Assembly: GCA_046263195.1 (NCBI GenBank)
Contig: JBHELG010000017.1
Span: 1-39,582, forward strand
DNA from: JBHELG01 sp046263195
GTDB lineage: Bacteria; Actinomycetota; Nitriliruptoria; Nitriliruptorales; JAHWKO01
DNA length: 39,582 nucleotides
Direction: 5' to 3'
The first letter of the stretch is position 1; each line of letters begins with the position of its first letter. A program made the translations under genes and the position numbers. The notes under the pieces are model-generated. The model was not told where the DNA came from and ran no database searches. It saw only the letters and a list, made by a program, of their open reading frames with translations. Below are positions 17,360 to 25,975 of the stretch, piece after piece.

Positions 17360-18277
17360 GTGTCGGCCATCGACGTCCGCGGTCTCGTCAAGCGCTACGG
17401 TCACATCGACGCCGTAGCGGGGCTCGACCTGCGGGTCGAATCTGGTGAGACCTTCGCGCTGCTCGGGCCCAACGGGGCGGGCAAGACCACGACGATCGAA
17501 TGCTGCGAGGGCTACCGCCGGCCCGACGCCGGCACGGTCCGGGTCCTGGGACTCGACCCGGTCACCGAAGGTCGCCGGCTGCGTCCCCGGGTCGGTGTCA
17601 TGCTCCAGGAGGGTGGTATCTACCCCTCGGCTCGGCCCCGCGAAGTGCTTCAGCTCTTCGCCTCATTCCATGCCGACCCGCTCGACCCGGCCCGGCTGCT
17701 GGCCGAGGTGGGCCTTGCCGATGTGCCACGGACGCCCTTCCGCGATCTGTCGGGCGGACAGAAGCAGCGCCTGAAGCTCGCCATCTCTCTGGTGGGCCGA
17801 CCCGAGCTGATCTTCCTCGACGAGCCGACCGCCGGCCTCGACCCGATGGCCCGGCGGCGCACGTGGGAGGTCATCCGCGGCTTGCGAGCCGAGGGTGTCA
17901 CGGTCGTGCTGACCACCCACCTCCTCGATGAGGCGGAGGAGCTCGCTGATCGGGTCGCGATCATCGACCAGGGGAAGCTTGTCGCCCTCGGTACCCCCGA
18001 TGAACTCACCCGGGACGCGGGCCTGCCGGAGGTGCGCTTCACCGCCTCGCCCGGGCTCGACCTAGCCGCTCTCGCCATCGCCCTCGAAGCGGTGGTCGAG
18101 GAGTCTCGACCAGGGCGGTACATCGTGGCAGCCGCCCCCAATCCGGAGCTCCTCGCCCGGCTGACCGCCTGGCTGCACGACCGAGGTATAGCTCTCGGTG
18201 ACCTGCAGGCAAGTCGTCGCAGCCTCGAGGACGTTTTTCTGCGGCTCACGACGACCGATGCAGGCGGGCACGCGTGA
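17360..18277 (+). CDS. ABC-2 type exporter, ATP-binding protein
   Basis: A 305-residue ATPase of the drug/polyketide exporter type. Walker A is GPNGAGKTTT, the signature LSGGQKQRLKLAISL, Walker B LIFLDEPTAGLDP, the H-loop TTHLLDEAEEL. A C-terminal domain of about 90 residues ends with the LEDVFLRLTT motif typical of the DrrA-like family. The GTG at 17360 follows AGGAG (17351-17355); the longer frame to 17201 overlaps the divergent AI-2E gene. A TAACCT (17326-17331) could be its -10. Coupled to the permease by a GTGA overlap. Confidence 0.9.
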   Translation: MSAIDVRGLVKRYGHIDAVAGLDLRVESGETFALLGPNGAGKTTTIECCEGYRRPDAGTVRVLGLDPVTEGRRLRPRVGVMLQEGGIYPSARPREVLQLFASFHADPLDPARLLAEVGLADVPRTPFRDLSGGQKQRLKLAISLVGRPELIFLDEPTAGLDPMARRRTWEVIRGLRAEGVTVVLTTHLLDEAEELADRVAIIDQGKLVALGTPDELTRDAGLPEVRFTASPGLDLAALAIALEAVVEESRPGRYIVAAAPNPELLARLTAWLHDRGIALGDLQASRRSLEDVFLRLTTTDAGGHA

Positions 18278-19038
18278 CAGCGAGCGGCGACCGGCCCACC
18301 CCGCTGCTGGCGGCCGCGGCGGCCCAGACCAGGATGGAGTTCGTCCTGCTCCTACGCTCCGGGGAGAGCCTTCTCGTCACCCTCGGAGTCCCCCTCGGGC
18401 TGCTCGTCTTCTTCTCCCTGGTCGACGACGTCCTCCCCACGGGCGGACAGCGGGCGGTCGACTTCCTCGTCCCGGGTGTGCTCGCAGTTTCGGTCATGTC
18501 CACCGGCCTCGTCTCACTCGCCATCCAGACCGCCTTCGAGCGCAAGTACGGCGTGCTCAAGCTGCTCGGCGGCTCCCCGCTGCCACGTTGGGGGCTCCTC
18601 GCCGGCAAGACCCTGGCGGTAATTGGCGTGCTCCTCGTCCAGACGGTCCTCGTCGTCTTGGCCGCTGCCGTGGCGCTCGGCTGGGAACCTCGTGGCGGGA
18701 TCGCTCCCATGCTGCTCGCGCTCGTGCTCGGCGCACTTTCCTTCAGCGCGATCGGTCTGCTCATGGCCGGAACACTGCGGGCCGAGGGCACCCTTGCGCT
18801 CGCGAATGGCCTCTACCTGCTCCTACTTCTCATCAGCGGACTCGTCTTCGACGCTCGAGCCCTGCCAAGCCCTCTTGCCTCCCTCGGGCAGGCGCTGCCG
18901 TCAGGATCGCTCGGAACTGCGCTGCGGGCCGCTTTGGAGGCTCCTGGACGCTTCGCGGTCGGACCCCTCGTCTTGTTGGCCGTATGGGGGATGGGGGCGG
19001 GACTGCTCGCGGCACGCAGCTTCCGCTGGGAGCCTTAA
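18274..19038 (+). CDS. ABC-2 type exporter, permease protein
   Basis: A 254-residue membrane partner of the preceding ATPase with six helices. Features of the ABC-2 permease family: an initial VTLGVPLGLLVFFSLV helix, FLVPGVLAVSVMSTGLVSLAIQTAFERKYGVLKLLGGSPLPRW (the conserved E-KR-G-LK-L-GSPL block), and later helices ending in LLLLISGLVFD. The substrate (drug, lipid or polymer) cannot be inferred. The GTG start overlaps the ATPase stop. Confidence 0.88.
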   Translation: MTASGDRPTPLLAAAAAQTRMEFVLLLRSGESLLVTLGVPLGLLVFFSLVDDVLPTGGQRAVDFLVPGVLAVSVMSTGLVSLAIQTAFERKYGVLKLLGGSPLPRWGLLAGKTLAVIGVLLVQTVLVVLAAAVALGWEPRGGIAPMLLALVLGALSFSAIGLLMAGTLRAEGTLALANGLYLLLLLISGLVFDARALPSPLASLGQALPSGSLGTALRAALEAPGRFAVGPLVLLAVWGMGAGLLAARSFRWEP

Positions 19039-19302
19039 ACAGGCCCACGACCGTTACTACGACGTCTTAGGCCCAAGACCGCTCCTGCGGGCTCCAACCG
19101 GAGGGGACGTTCCGCCTGATTGGTCGCCCTGGACAGCGCTGCGCTAGTCTCCGCCTACCACTCGGTGACGCGCCAATTCGGGATGAATGCCCGGGCCGAA
19201 GCCGCCCCGAGCTGCTTTGCTCACAGCCCACGGCCTCGCGCCGGTGCCCGCCGGGAGACGTCCGACCCGCTCCATGCCAATGCGAAGGGAAGAGGGTTGG
19301 CG

Positions 19303-20421
19303 GTGCGAAGCCGACGCTGGCAAGTCCTGCTGCGCGGTGCCCTCATCACAGCAGCCGCTGTCGCGCTGGTCGCGTGCGCGAACAACCCCCCGCAGACCCC
19401 CAGTGACCAGCCGGGCCGCGCGCAGGACTACCTCGCTCCGGTCGGCAGGTTCGCCGTCGAGCTCGACAATCTGTGGAACCTCGTCCTCGCGATCGCCGTC
19501 GTCATCTTCGTCCTGGTCGAGGTCCTGCTGCTGTTCTCGATCTTCCGCTACCGCGAGCGTGACGACGACGACAGGCGCCTGCCGAAGCAGGTGCACGGCA
19601 ACCCGCGACTCGAGGCGCTGTGGACGATCATCCCGGCGCTGCTGCTCGCCTTCGTCGCGTTCCCAACCGTGCAGACCCTGTTCCGACTCGCCGACGAGCC
19701 CCCGGAAGCGCTGAGGATCCAGGTCACCGGACACCAGTGGTGGTGGGAGTTCACCTACCCCGACTACCCGCAGTTGAAGACCGCGAACATCCTCCACATC
19801 CCCACCGACCGCACCGTGCTCCTCGAGCTGACCTCCGCGGACGTCATCCACAGCTTCTGGATCCCGAAACTGGCCGGCAAGCAGGACACGGTCCCCGGCC
19901 GGGTCAACATCCTGAAGCTCGAGACACACGAGCCGGGCGAGTACCTCGGGCAGTGCGCCGAATACTGCGGCCTGTCCCACGCGAACATGCGCCTGCGTGT
20001 CATCGCCTCGCCACCGACCGAATTCGAGTCCTGGGCACGCCAGCAGGCCACCCCTCGACCCGTCGGCGAAGCCACCGACGTCGCCGCCCGTGGCGCCCAG
20101 GTCTTTGCCGACCGGCAGTGCACCGTATGCCACACGATCCGCGGCTACGAGGGGGCGGCCGGCACGGTTGGGCCGGATCTGACCTACTTCTCCGACCGCG
20201 GGTGGTTCGCCGGCGCGATCTTCGAGAACACCGACGAGAACCTGCGGCGCTGGCTCGAGAACCCGCCCGTCATGAAGCCGATGGAGCCGCCTCCACCACC
20301 CGGCCAGCAGGCCGCCGAAGGCCAGACGGGCGTGGCAGGCATGCCGAACCTCGGTCTCAACGACGAAGAGATCGACGCGCTGCTGGCTTTCCTGCGTACC
20401 CTGCGCAGCCCGGCCCAGTAA
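19303..20421 (+). CDS. ctaC: Cytochrome c oxidase subunit II with fused cytochrome c (caa3 type)
   Basis: A 372-residue electron-entry subunit. A lipoprotein-like signal ends at LVAC (Cys25). Two helices follow (residues about 50-125). The CuA domain shows HQWWWEFTYP, the VIHSFWIPK His and GQCAEYCGLSHANM with Cys218, Cys222, His226 and Met229. A C-terminal class I cytochrome c carries CTVCH at residues 273-277; Met in VMKPM or MPNLG may be the sixth ligand. The GTG start follows GGAAGAGG by seven bases; a longer frame to 19120 has no such site. The upstream gap (19039-19302) has a weak promoter candidate, TTGGTC at 19120-19125 and TAGTCT at 19145-19150. Confidence 0.93.
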   Translation: MRSRRWQVLLRGALITAAAVALVACANNPPQTPSDQPGRAQDYLAPVGRFAVELDNLWNLVLAIAVVIFVLVEVLLLFSIFRYRERDDDDRRLPKQVHGNPRLEALWTIIPALLLAFVAFPTVQTLFRLADEPPEALRIQVTGHQWWWEFTYPDYPQLKTANILHIPTDRTVLLELTSADVIHSFWIPKLAGKQDTVPGRVNILKLETHEPGEYLGQCAEYCGLSHANMRLRVIASPPTEFESWARQQATPRPVGEATDVAARGAQVFADRQCTVCHTIRGYEGAAGTVGPDLTYFSDRGWFAGAIFENTDENLRRWLENPPVMKPMEPPPPPGQQAAEGQTGVAGMPNLGLNDEEIDALLAFLRTLRSPAQ

Positions 20422-20460
20422 CCCGTTCAGGACCGTACGTCACGGGGAAGGAGGAGGCCG

Positions 20461-22401
20461 ATGGCCACCGCGAGCGTTGACCAGCGAGCCGCAGTCCTCC
20501 GCCGTCCACGCGCGAAGCATGGGCTCTCCGGCTGGTTGACCACGGTCGACCACAAGAAGATCGGCATCCTCTACGGCGGTGCCTCCTTCGTGTTCCTCCT
20601 CATCGGGGGCGTCGAGGCGCTGCTCATCCGCCTTCAACTCGTCGGGCCCGACGGCAACGTGCTCTCCGCCGAGATGTACAACCAGCTGTTCACGATGCAC
20701 GGGGTCACGATGATCTTCCTCGTGATCATGCCGATGACCGCCGCGCTCATGAACTACGTCATGCCGATCCAGATCGGCGCGCGCGACATGGCCTTTCCAC
20801 GCCTGAACGCGTTCAGCTATTGGGTGTTCCTTGCGGGAGGGATCTTCCTCTACTCGAGCTTCTTCCTGGGTGGCGCCCCGTCCGGCGGCTGGTTCGGCTA
20901 CGCCCCGAACTCTACGTTCGCGTTCAACCCCGACCGCGGCATGACCTTCTACGCGATAGGTCTGCAGGTTCTCGGGGTCGCGTCGCTGGCTACCGCGGTG
21001 AACTTCATCGTGACCATCCTCAACCTTCGCGCGCCCGGGATGACGTTCCTGCGCATGCCGGTATTCACCTGGATGACGTTCGTCACCGCCGCCCTGCTGC
21101 TGTTCGCCATGCCGGTACTCGCGGTGGGACTGTTCGCGTTGACCTTCGACCGCGTCTTCGGGGCGAACTTCTTCGATGTCTCCGCCGGGGCGGATCCTGT
21201 GCTCTGGCAGCACCTCTTCTGGGTGTTCGGCCACCCAGAGGTGTACATCATGATCCTGCCCTCGTTCGGGATCGTCTCCGAGGTGCTGCCGGTCTTCTCC
21301 CGCAAGCCCCTGTTCGGCTATCCGGCGGTCGTGTTCGCCGGTGCGGCGATCGCCTTCATCGGCTTCGGCGTCTGGGCGCACCACATGTTCGCCGTGGGTC
21401 TCGGCCCGATCGCGAACACAGGTTTCGCGCTGTCGTCGATGATCGTCGCGGTGCCGACGGGCATCAAGATCTTCAACTGGGTGGCGACGACCTGGGGCGG
21501 AAGGCTGCGCCTGACGACCGCGATGCTCTTCGCGCTCGGACTCATCGCGCAGTTCACCATAGGTGGTCTGTCGGGGGTCACCCACGCCATCGCCCCGCAC
21601 GACTACCAGCAGACCGACACGTACTACATCGTCGCCCACTTCCACTACGTGCTCTTCGGCGGCGCGATGTTCGGCATCTTTGCCGGCTTCTACTACTGGT
21701 GGCCGAAGATGTTCGGCAGGCTGCTCGACGAGCGCCTGGGCAAGCTGAACTTCTGGAGCATGTTCGTCGGGTTCAACCTCACCTTTTTCCCGATGCACCT
21801 CTCGGGGCTGTGGGGCCAGCCGCGGCGGACCTACATCTACCCTGCCGGCATGGGCTGGGATCTCACGAACCTGCTGTCCACCATCGGGGCGTTCGTCATC
21901 GCCATCTCCGTGCTCGTGTTCATCGCCAACGTCGTGCTGACCCGCAGTCGCGGAGAAGCCGCTCCCGGCGATCCCTGGGACGGACGGACGCTCGAGTGGA
22001 GCGTTGAGTCCCCCACGCCCGAGTACAACTTCCATGAGGTCCCCGTCGTGAACGCCCGCGACGAGTGGTGGCACCGCAAGTACGAGGAGGACCGCGAGGG
22101 GCGCCCAGTACGGGTGCCGGCAGGCGCCGCGGTCGACCAGCCCGAGCTCGCTTCCGGTGGTCGTGAACGCGGCATCCACCTGCCCGATCCCTCGTACTGG
22201 CCGCTGGTCGTCGGAGTTGGCCTCATGATCCTCAGTTACGGGGCCGTCTACATGCGCCCCGAGCAAGCCGCGTCGAGCCGATGGTCAGTAGCCGGGATCG
22301 TCGTGTTCGTGCTGGGCCTGATCGTGACGTTGTCGGGAATCTACGGCTGGGCGCTGGAACCGCTCGAGGAACACGCCAACGGGGACCACCCGACCGGCTA
22401 G
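20461..22401 (+). CDS. ctaD: Cytochrome c oxidase subunit I with C-terminal two-helix extension
   Basis: The 646-residue catalytic subunit. Expected ligands are present: His in LFTMHGVTMIF (heme a), HPEVYIMILPSFG (CuB His and the cross-linked Tyr), WAHHMFAVG (CuB His pair) and VAHFHYVLFGG (hemes a3 and a). MNYVMPIQIGARDMAFPRLNAFSYW is the D-channel region. After the usual twelve helices, about 110 residues continue with a charged linker and two more membrane segments (YWPLVVGVGLMILSYGAVY and IVVFVLGLIVTLSGIYGW), resembling fused subunit IV-like extensions. The start has a strong GGGGAAGGAGGAGG. It follows ctaC by 39 bases. Confidence 0.95.
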   Translation: MATASVDQRAAVLRRPRAKHGLSGWLTTVDHKKIGILYGGASFVFLLIGGVEALLIRLQLVGPDGNVLSAEMYNQLFTMHGVTMIFLVIMPMTAALMNYVMPIQIGARDMAFPRLNAFSYWVFLAGGIFLYSSFFLGGAPSGGWFGYAPNSTFAFNPDRGMTFYAIGLQVLGVASLATAVNFIVTILNLRAPGMTFLRMPVFTWMTFVTAALLLFAMPVLAVGLFALTFDRVFGANFFDVSAGADPVLWQHLFWVFGHPEVYIMILPSFGIVSEVLPVFSRKPLFGYPAVVFAGAAIAFIGFGVWAHHMFAVGLGPIANTGFALSSMIVAVPTGIKIFNWVATTWGGRLRLTTAMLFALGLIAQFTIGGLSGVTHAIAPHDYQQTDTYYIVAHFHYVLFGGAMFGIFAGFYYWWPKMFGRLLDERLGKLNFWSMFVGFNLTFFPMHLSGLWGQPRRTYIYPAGMGWDLTNLLSTIGAFVIAISVLVFIANVVLTRSRGEAAPGDPWDGRTLEWSVESPTPEYNFHEVPVVNARDEWWHRKYEEDREGRPVRVPAGAAVDQPELASGGRERGIHLPDPSYWPLVVGVGLMILSYGAVYMRPEQAASSRWSVAGIVVFVLGLIVTLSGIYGWALEPLEEHANGDHPTG

Positions 22402-22428
22402 CCGGAAGCGTGGCCCAGGAGGAAGCGC

Positions 22429-23025
22429 ATGGCAGACGTCCACGCCGAGCACCCGGACACTGCGCTGGGGGTCGACAACCGCAAGCTCGGGATCTGGGTC
22501 TTCCTCGCCTCCGAGTGCATGTTCTTCGGCTCCCTCATCACGATCTACCTGCTGTACCAGGACCGCATCGGCAACGGGCCGGGCCCCAGGGACGTCCTCG
22601 AGATCCCGTTCACGTCGGTGAGCTCGTTCGTCCTGCTCATGAGCTCGCTCACCATGGTGCTCGCCCACTCCGCCGCCATTCGGCGCGACGAACGCAGGAT
22701 GCGCAGCTGGCTGCTCGCAACGGCGCTACTGGGCATGGTCTTCATTGGCGGGCAGATCTTCGAGTTCACCGCGTTCGTGCGCGACGGCATGACGCTGACC
22801 ACAAGCCCGTTCTCGTCGAGTTTCTTCATGCTCACCGGTTTCCACGGGACCCACGTCACCATCGGGATACTCATGCTGCTCACGCTGTACACGCTGAGCA
22901 GGCTCGGGCGTCTCCCCATGGACGACGACATCAAAGTCGACATGATCGCCCTCTACTGGCACTTCGTCGACATCGTGTGGATCGTCATCTTCACGTTCGT
23001 CTACCTCATTCCGGTCGGGAGCTGA
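22429..23025 (+). CDS. ctaE: Cytochrome c oxidase subunit III
   Basis: A 198-residue subunit III with five helices, the short form common in actinobacteria. Typical segments are LGIWVFLASECMFFGSLITIYLLY with the conserved Glu, FTAFVRDGMTLTTSPFSSSFFMLTGFHGTHVTIG, and the C-terminal ALYWHFVDIVWIVIF. AGGAGGA lies five bases before the ATG. Between ctaD and the subunit IV gene. Confidence 0.94.
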   Translation: MADVHAEHPDTALGVDNRKLGIWVFLASECMFFGSLITIYLLYQDRIGNGPGPRDVLEIPFTSVSSFVLLMSSLTMVLAHSAAIRRDERRMRSWLLATALLGMVFIGGQIFEFTAFVRDGMTLTTSPFSSSFFMLTGFHGTHVTIGILMLLTLYTLSRLGRLPMDDDIKVDMIALYWHFVDIVWIVIFTFVYLIPVGS

Positions 23026-23037
23026 CGGGGAGACCGC

Positions 23038-23415
23038 ATGGCTCGGACTCCGGGGGCAGGAGAAACGATGAGCGCGACAGGGACTGAATCTCCGGCAACG
23101 GACCCGCGGTCCCGTCCCCATCAGCACGCGCACCCCACCCCCGGGGACTACGTCCGGATCGCGTTACTGCTGGCGGTCATCACCGCACTCGAGGTCCTCA
23201 CCTACTTCTTCGAGATCGTCAGGTGGGCCTTCATCGGCACGCTCGTCCTCCTGTCGATCGCGAAGTTCATGCTCGTCGTCGGCTGGTACATGCACCTGAA
23301 GTTCGACAGCAAGATGTTCAAGCGTGTGTTCGTGTTCGGAGTCGTGCTCGCGCTGTCGGTCTTTCTCCTCGTGCTCGCGATCTTCGAGCTGCCCGGCTCA
23401 CGGGTCGTGGCATGA
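23038..23415 (+). CDS. ctaF: Cytochrome c oxidase subunit IV-type small membrane protein
   Basis: A 125-residue protein with a His/Pro/Thr-rich hydrophilic N-terminus and three helices (YVRIALLLAVITALEVLTYF, AFIGTLVLLSIAKFMLVVGWYMHLKFD, FVFGVVLALSVFLLVLAIF). The KFMLVVGWYMHLKFD segment is the hallmark of the prokaryotic COX4 (CyoD/CtaF-like) family. Two starts are possible: ATG 23038 after GGGGAG, and ATG 23068 after CAGGAGA. The stop overlaps ctaG in ATGA. The symbol is by analogy. Confidence 0.87.
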   Translation: MARTPGAGETMSATGTESPATDPRSRPHQHAHPTPGDYVRIALLLAVITALEVLTYFFEIVRWAFIGTLVLLSIAKFMLVVGWYMHLKFDSKMFKRVFVFGVVLALSVFLLVLAIFELPGSRVVA

Positions 23416-24269
23416 GCACGTTCACCTCGCAAGGTCCCCCGTTGGAGTTCCATCCCCATCTCGACGTCCTGGCGCTGGTCGTCGCGCTCGTGGCCGGCTA
23501 CATGCTGGCCGTCCACCGTTGGGGTGGGCTGTTTCATCCCGGACGCAGTGATCGGGCGGTGACGGGGCGGCAAGGGGCCCTGTTCGCGGCCGGCGCGCTC
23601 TCGCTCTACCTGGCTCTCGGCTGGCCGGTACACGAACTCGGTGAGCGTTACCTCTACACCTTCCACATGCTCCAACACCTTCTGCTCGGTTTCGTCACGC
23701 CGCCACTCATCCTGCTCGGGATGCCCGAGTGGCTGGGCCGGCTCGTGGTCGGACGGGGCGTGCTCGGAGCGGTGTACAGGCGGCTGACCCGTCCGTTGAC
23801 AGCCGGACTGCTCTTCAACGCTGCTCTCGCGCTCATCCACTGGCCCCGGGTCGTCGACCTCATGCTCGCTTCCGAGGCCGCTCACGCGGCGATCCACCTC
23901 GTTTTCCTCGTCGCCGCGTTCCTGATGTGGTCGGTGCTCTACAGTCCATTGCCCGAGCTCGTGCTGCTCTCGCCGGTCGGCCGAATGGGCTTCCTCTTCG
24001 CGCAGACCATCCTGCCCACGGTGCCAGCCTCGTTCCTCACTTTTGGGGATCGGCCGCTGTACCGCGCCTACGAGGGTTTCCCACGGCTTTGGGGCCTGTC
24101 CGCCCTGGACGACATGCAGCTCGCCGGACTCATCATGAAGATCGGTGGGGGTCTGCTCCTGTGGAGCATAATCACCGTCATGTTCTTCCGGTGGGCGAGT
24201 CGGGAGGATGCAGGTGGCCCGGCGGGTGGACTGCCGGAGAGCGCTGGCACTCGGGAGGGTCTCACATGA
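23412..24269 (+). CDS. ctaG: Cytochrome c oxidase assembly factor CtaG (caa3_CtaG family)
   Basis: A 285-residue polytopic protein of the caa3_CtaG family, implicated in copper delivery to the oxidase. Landmarks are the EFHPHLDVLALVVALVAGYMLAV opening, LGWPVHELGERYLYTFHMLQHLLLGFVTPPLILLGMP, ALIHWPRVVDLML and AAFLMWSVLYSPLPEL, with several conserved membrane His residues. Start at 23412 overlaps the previous stop; the longer frame to 23223 is a shadow of the preceding gene. The stop overlaps the cupredoxin start by four bases. Confidence 0.9.
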   Translation: MSTFTSQGPPLEFHPHLDVLALVVALVAGYMLAVHRWGGLFHPGRSDRAVTGRQGALFAAGALSLYLALGWPVHELGERYLYTFHMLQHLLLGFVTPPLILLGMPEWLGRLVVGRGVLGAVYRRLTRPLTAGLLFNAALALIHWPRVVDLMLASEAAHAAIHLVFLVAAFLMWSVLYSPLPELVLLSPVGRMGFLFAQTILPTVPASFLTFGDRPLYRAYEGFPRLWGLSALDDMQLAGLIMKIGGGLLLWSIITVMFFRWASREDAGGPAGGLPESAGTREGLT

Positions 24270-24937
24270 ACTCCGACGTGCGCGACCGCCTCGTCCTGCC
24301 GATTCTCATCCCTATCGGTCTGCTCGTGATCATCGCCGTCCTCGCCGCCGGCTTCGGGATGCTGCTCCTGTTCAACCCCATGGCCGTGTCGCTCATGATC
24401 GCGATCGTCGTCTCGCTCGGCATCATCGTGGCGGTCGCTCTCGCGACCTCTCAGACGGAGAGGGCACTGACGAAGGCAAAGCGCGGCCTGCTCGTCTTCG
24501 CCGCGGCCACCCCGATCATGATCGGCGTTCTGGTCGCAACGGACGTCATCACCACGACGAGCGAGAAGGTCGTACAGCGGGAATGTGAGTTCTGCGTACC
24601 TGAGGATGCTGTTCGTGTGGTGGCCCGCAACCTCGAATTCGAGCAGCGCTTCATCGACCTTCCGGCCGAAGGTGAGGTTTCGATCCTCTTCATCAACGAG
24701 GACGCGGGCATCCCCCACAACGTCGCCATCTACCCCCAGGACGACAGCGGCGAGCCCGTTCTCTCCAGCCCGCTATTCGTCGGTGCCACCTTCAACGGCG
24801 TCGATCAGGAGGTGTACACCCTCCAGGCGCCCGCCGAGAGCGACACCTACTTCTACCGCTGCGATGTGCATCCGCAGATGCAGGGGGAGGCGGTCTTCGG
24901 TCCGCCCAGCGGCCAGCGGATCGAACTGCCCGCCTAG
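24266..24937 (+). CDS. Membrane-anchored cupredoxin with complete type 1 copper site
   Basis: A 223-residue protein with three N-terminal helices (residues about 9-36, 39-61, 73-92) and a C-terminal extracytoplasmic cupredoxin domain. The four type 1 copper ligands are all visible: His151 in GIPHNVAIY, then Cys199, His202 and Met205 in YRCDVHPQM. A CEFC pair (Cys107/Cys110) precedes the domain and could bind copper or be redox-active. It is coupled to ctaG by ATGA and ends the oxidase operon, so it may donate electrons or copper to the oxidase (inference). Its TAG stop abuts the stop of ctaB. Confidence 0.82.
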   Translation: MNSDVRDRLVLPILIPIGLLVIIAVLAAGFGMLLLFNPMAVSLMIAIVVSLGIIVAVALATSQTERALTKAKRGLLVFAAATPIMIGVLVATDVITTTSEKVVQRECEFCVPEDAVRVVARNLEFEQRFIDLPAEGEVSILFINEDAGIPHNVAIYPQDDSGEPVLSSPLFVGATFNGVDQEVYTLQAPAESDTYFYRCDVHPQMQGEAVFGPPSGQRIELPA

Positions 24938-25975
24938 CTAGCTGAGAAGGGCGTCGATCGCCGCGGCGGCGAACACGAGCGCCAGGTAGGCGATCGAGTA
25001 ATGGAACAACTGCATCGCGGTGGTGACGGTGCGGTCGCGACGCAGTCGGTGGGCGATCCAGAGCCAGCCTGAGCCGAGTAGAGCACTGCTCATCAGGTAG
25101 ACCGGCCCAGCGTGCGCGACCGGGAAGTACAGCAGCGTCACCGCGACCAACAGGTACGAATAGAGCAGGATGTGACGCGTCGACTCGTCGTTGCCGTGTG
25201 TGACGGTCAACATGGGCAACCCGACAGAGGCGTAGTCCTCGCGGTACTTCATTGCCAGGGCCCAGAAGTGGGGCGGCGTCCAGTAGAAGATGATCGCAAA
25301 CAGCGCCCAGGCGACCGGTTCGATCGTCCCGGTGACCGCAGCCCAACCCGCCAGGACCGGCACGCATCCAGCGGCGCCTCCAATGACCACCGCCTGGTTC
25401 GTCTTCCGCTTCAGGCCCAAGGTGTAGACGAACACGTAGAAGAGGATCGCCGAGGAGGCCAGGAGAGCGGCGAGGAGGTTCACGAGCAGCGCGAGCCAGG
25501 CAAAGCCGGCCACGCCGAGGATGACTCCGAACCGCAGGGCGGCCGGCGGACTGATAGCGCCTCGGGCGAGTGGCCGTCCGCGAGTGCGCACCATCTGCCG
25601 GTCGATGTCACGGTCGAGGTAATTGTTGATGGTGTTCGCACTCGCGGCTGACAGAGTCCCGCCGATCAGGGTCGCCACGACCAGCCACGTCCCCGGCCAA
25701 CCGTCAGCGGCGATGACCATCGACGGGACGGTCGTCACGAGCAATAGTTGGATGATGCGTGGCTTCGTAAGCCCCACGTAGGTGGAAAGAATGGTGCGGA
25801 CCTGCCGCGCCGCTGGCACCGTCCCACTGCCCGGTGGCAAGAGCCGGCTGTCGGAGGGAACGAGAGGCGCGCAGTGGAGGTTGCCAGCCCCGCTGCCTGA
25901 AACCGCAGGCCCCCGCACGGGTCGCGGCCCTTCCGCGGCGGGTCGGCCGACGTGACCGGCTGGCACTGAGCTCAC
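24938..25975 (-). CDS. ctaB: Protoheme IX farnesyltransferase (heme O synthase)
   Basis: A 345-residue UbiA-fold membrane prenyltransferase that converts heme B to heme O for the oxidase next door. Both Asp-rich motifs are present: NNYLDRDIDRQMVRTRGRPL and, in the second half, YWTPPHFWALAMKYREDY. About nine helices. The N-terminal 60 residues are a Pro/Gly-rich hydrophilic extension before YVGLTKPRIIQLLLVTTVP, longer than usual. GTG start overlapping the ctaA stop (GTGA) is chosen, although a later start is possible. Confidence 0.92.
   Translation of the reverse strand: MSSVPAGHVGRPAAEGPRPVRGPAVSGSGAGNLHCAPLVPSDSRLLPPGSGTVPAARQVRTILSTYVGLTKPRIIQLLLVTTVPSMVIAADGWPGTWLVVATLIGGTLSAASANTINNYLDRDIDRQMVRTRGRPLARGAISPPAALRFGVILGVAGFAWLALLVNLLAALLASSAILFYVFVYTLGLKRKTNQAVVIGGAAGCVPVLAGWAAVTGTIEPVAWALFAIIFYWTPPHFWALAMKYREDYASVGLPMLTVTHGNDESTRHILLYSYLLVAVTLLYFPVAHAGPVYLMSSALLGSGWLWIAHRLRRDRTVTTAMQLFHYSIAYLALVFAAAAIDALLS

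Noticed and set aside
20440..22266. 608-codon open frame antisense to ctaD
   Set aside because: Low-complexity His/Glu/Asp/Arg-rich translation, typical of the opposite strand of a high-GC gene; ctaD has all ligands.
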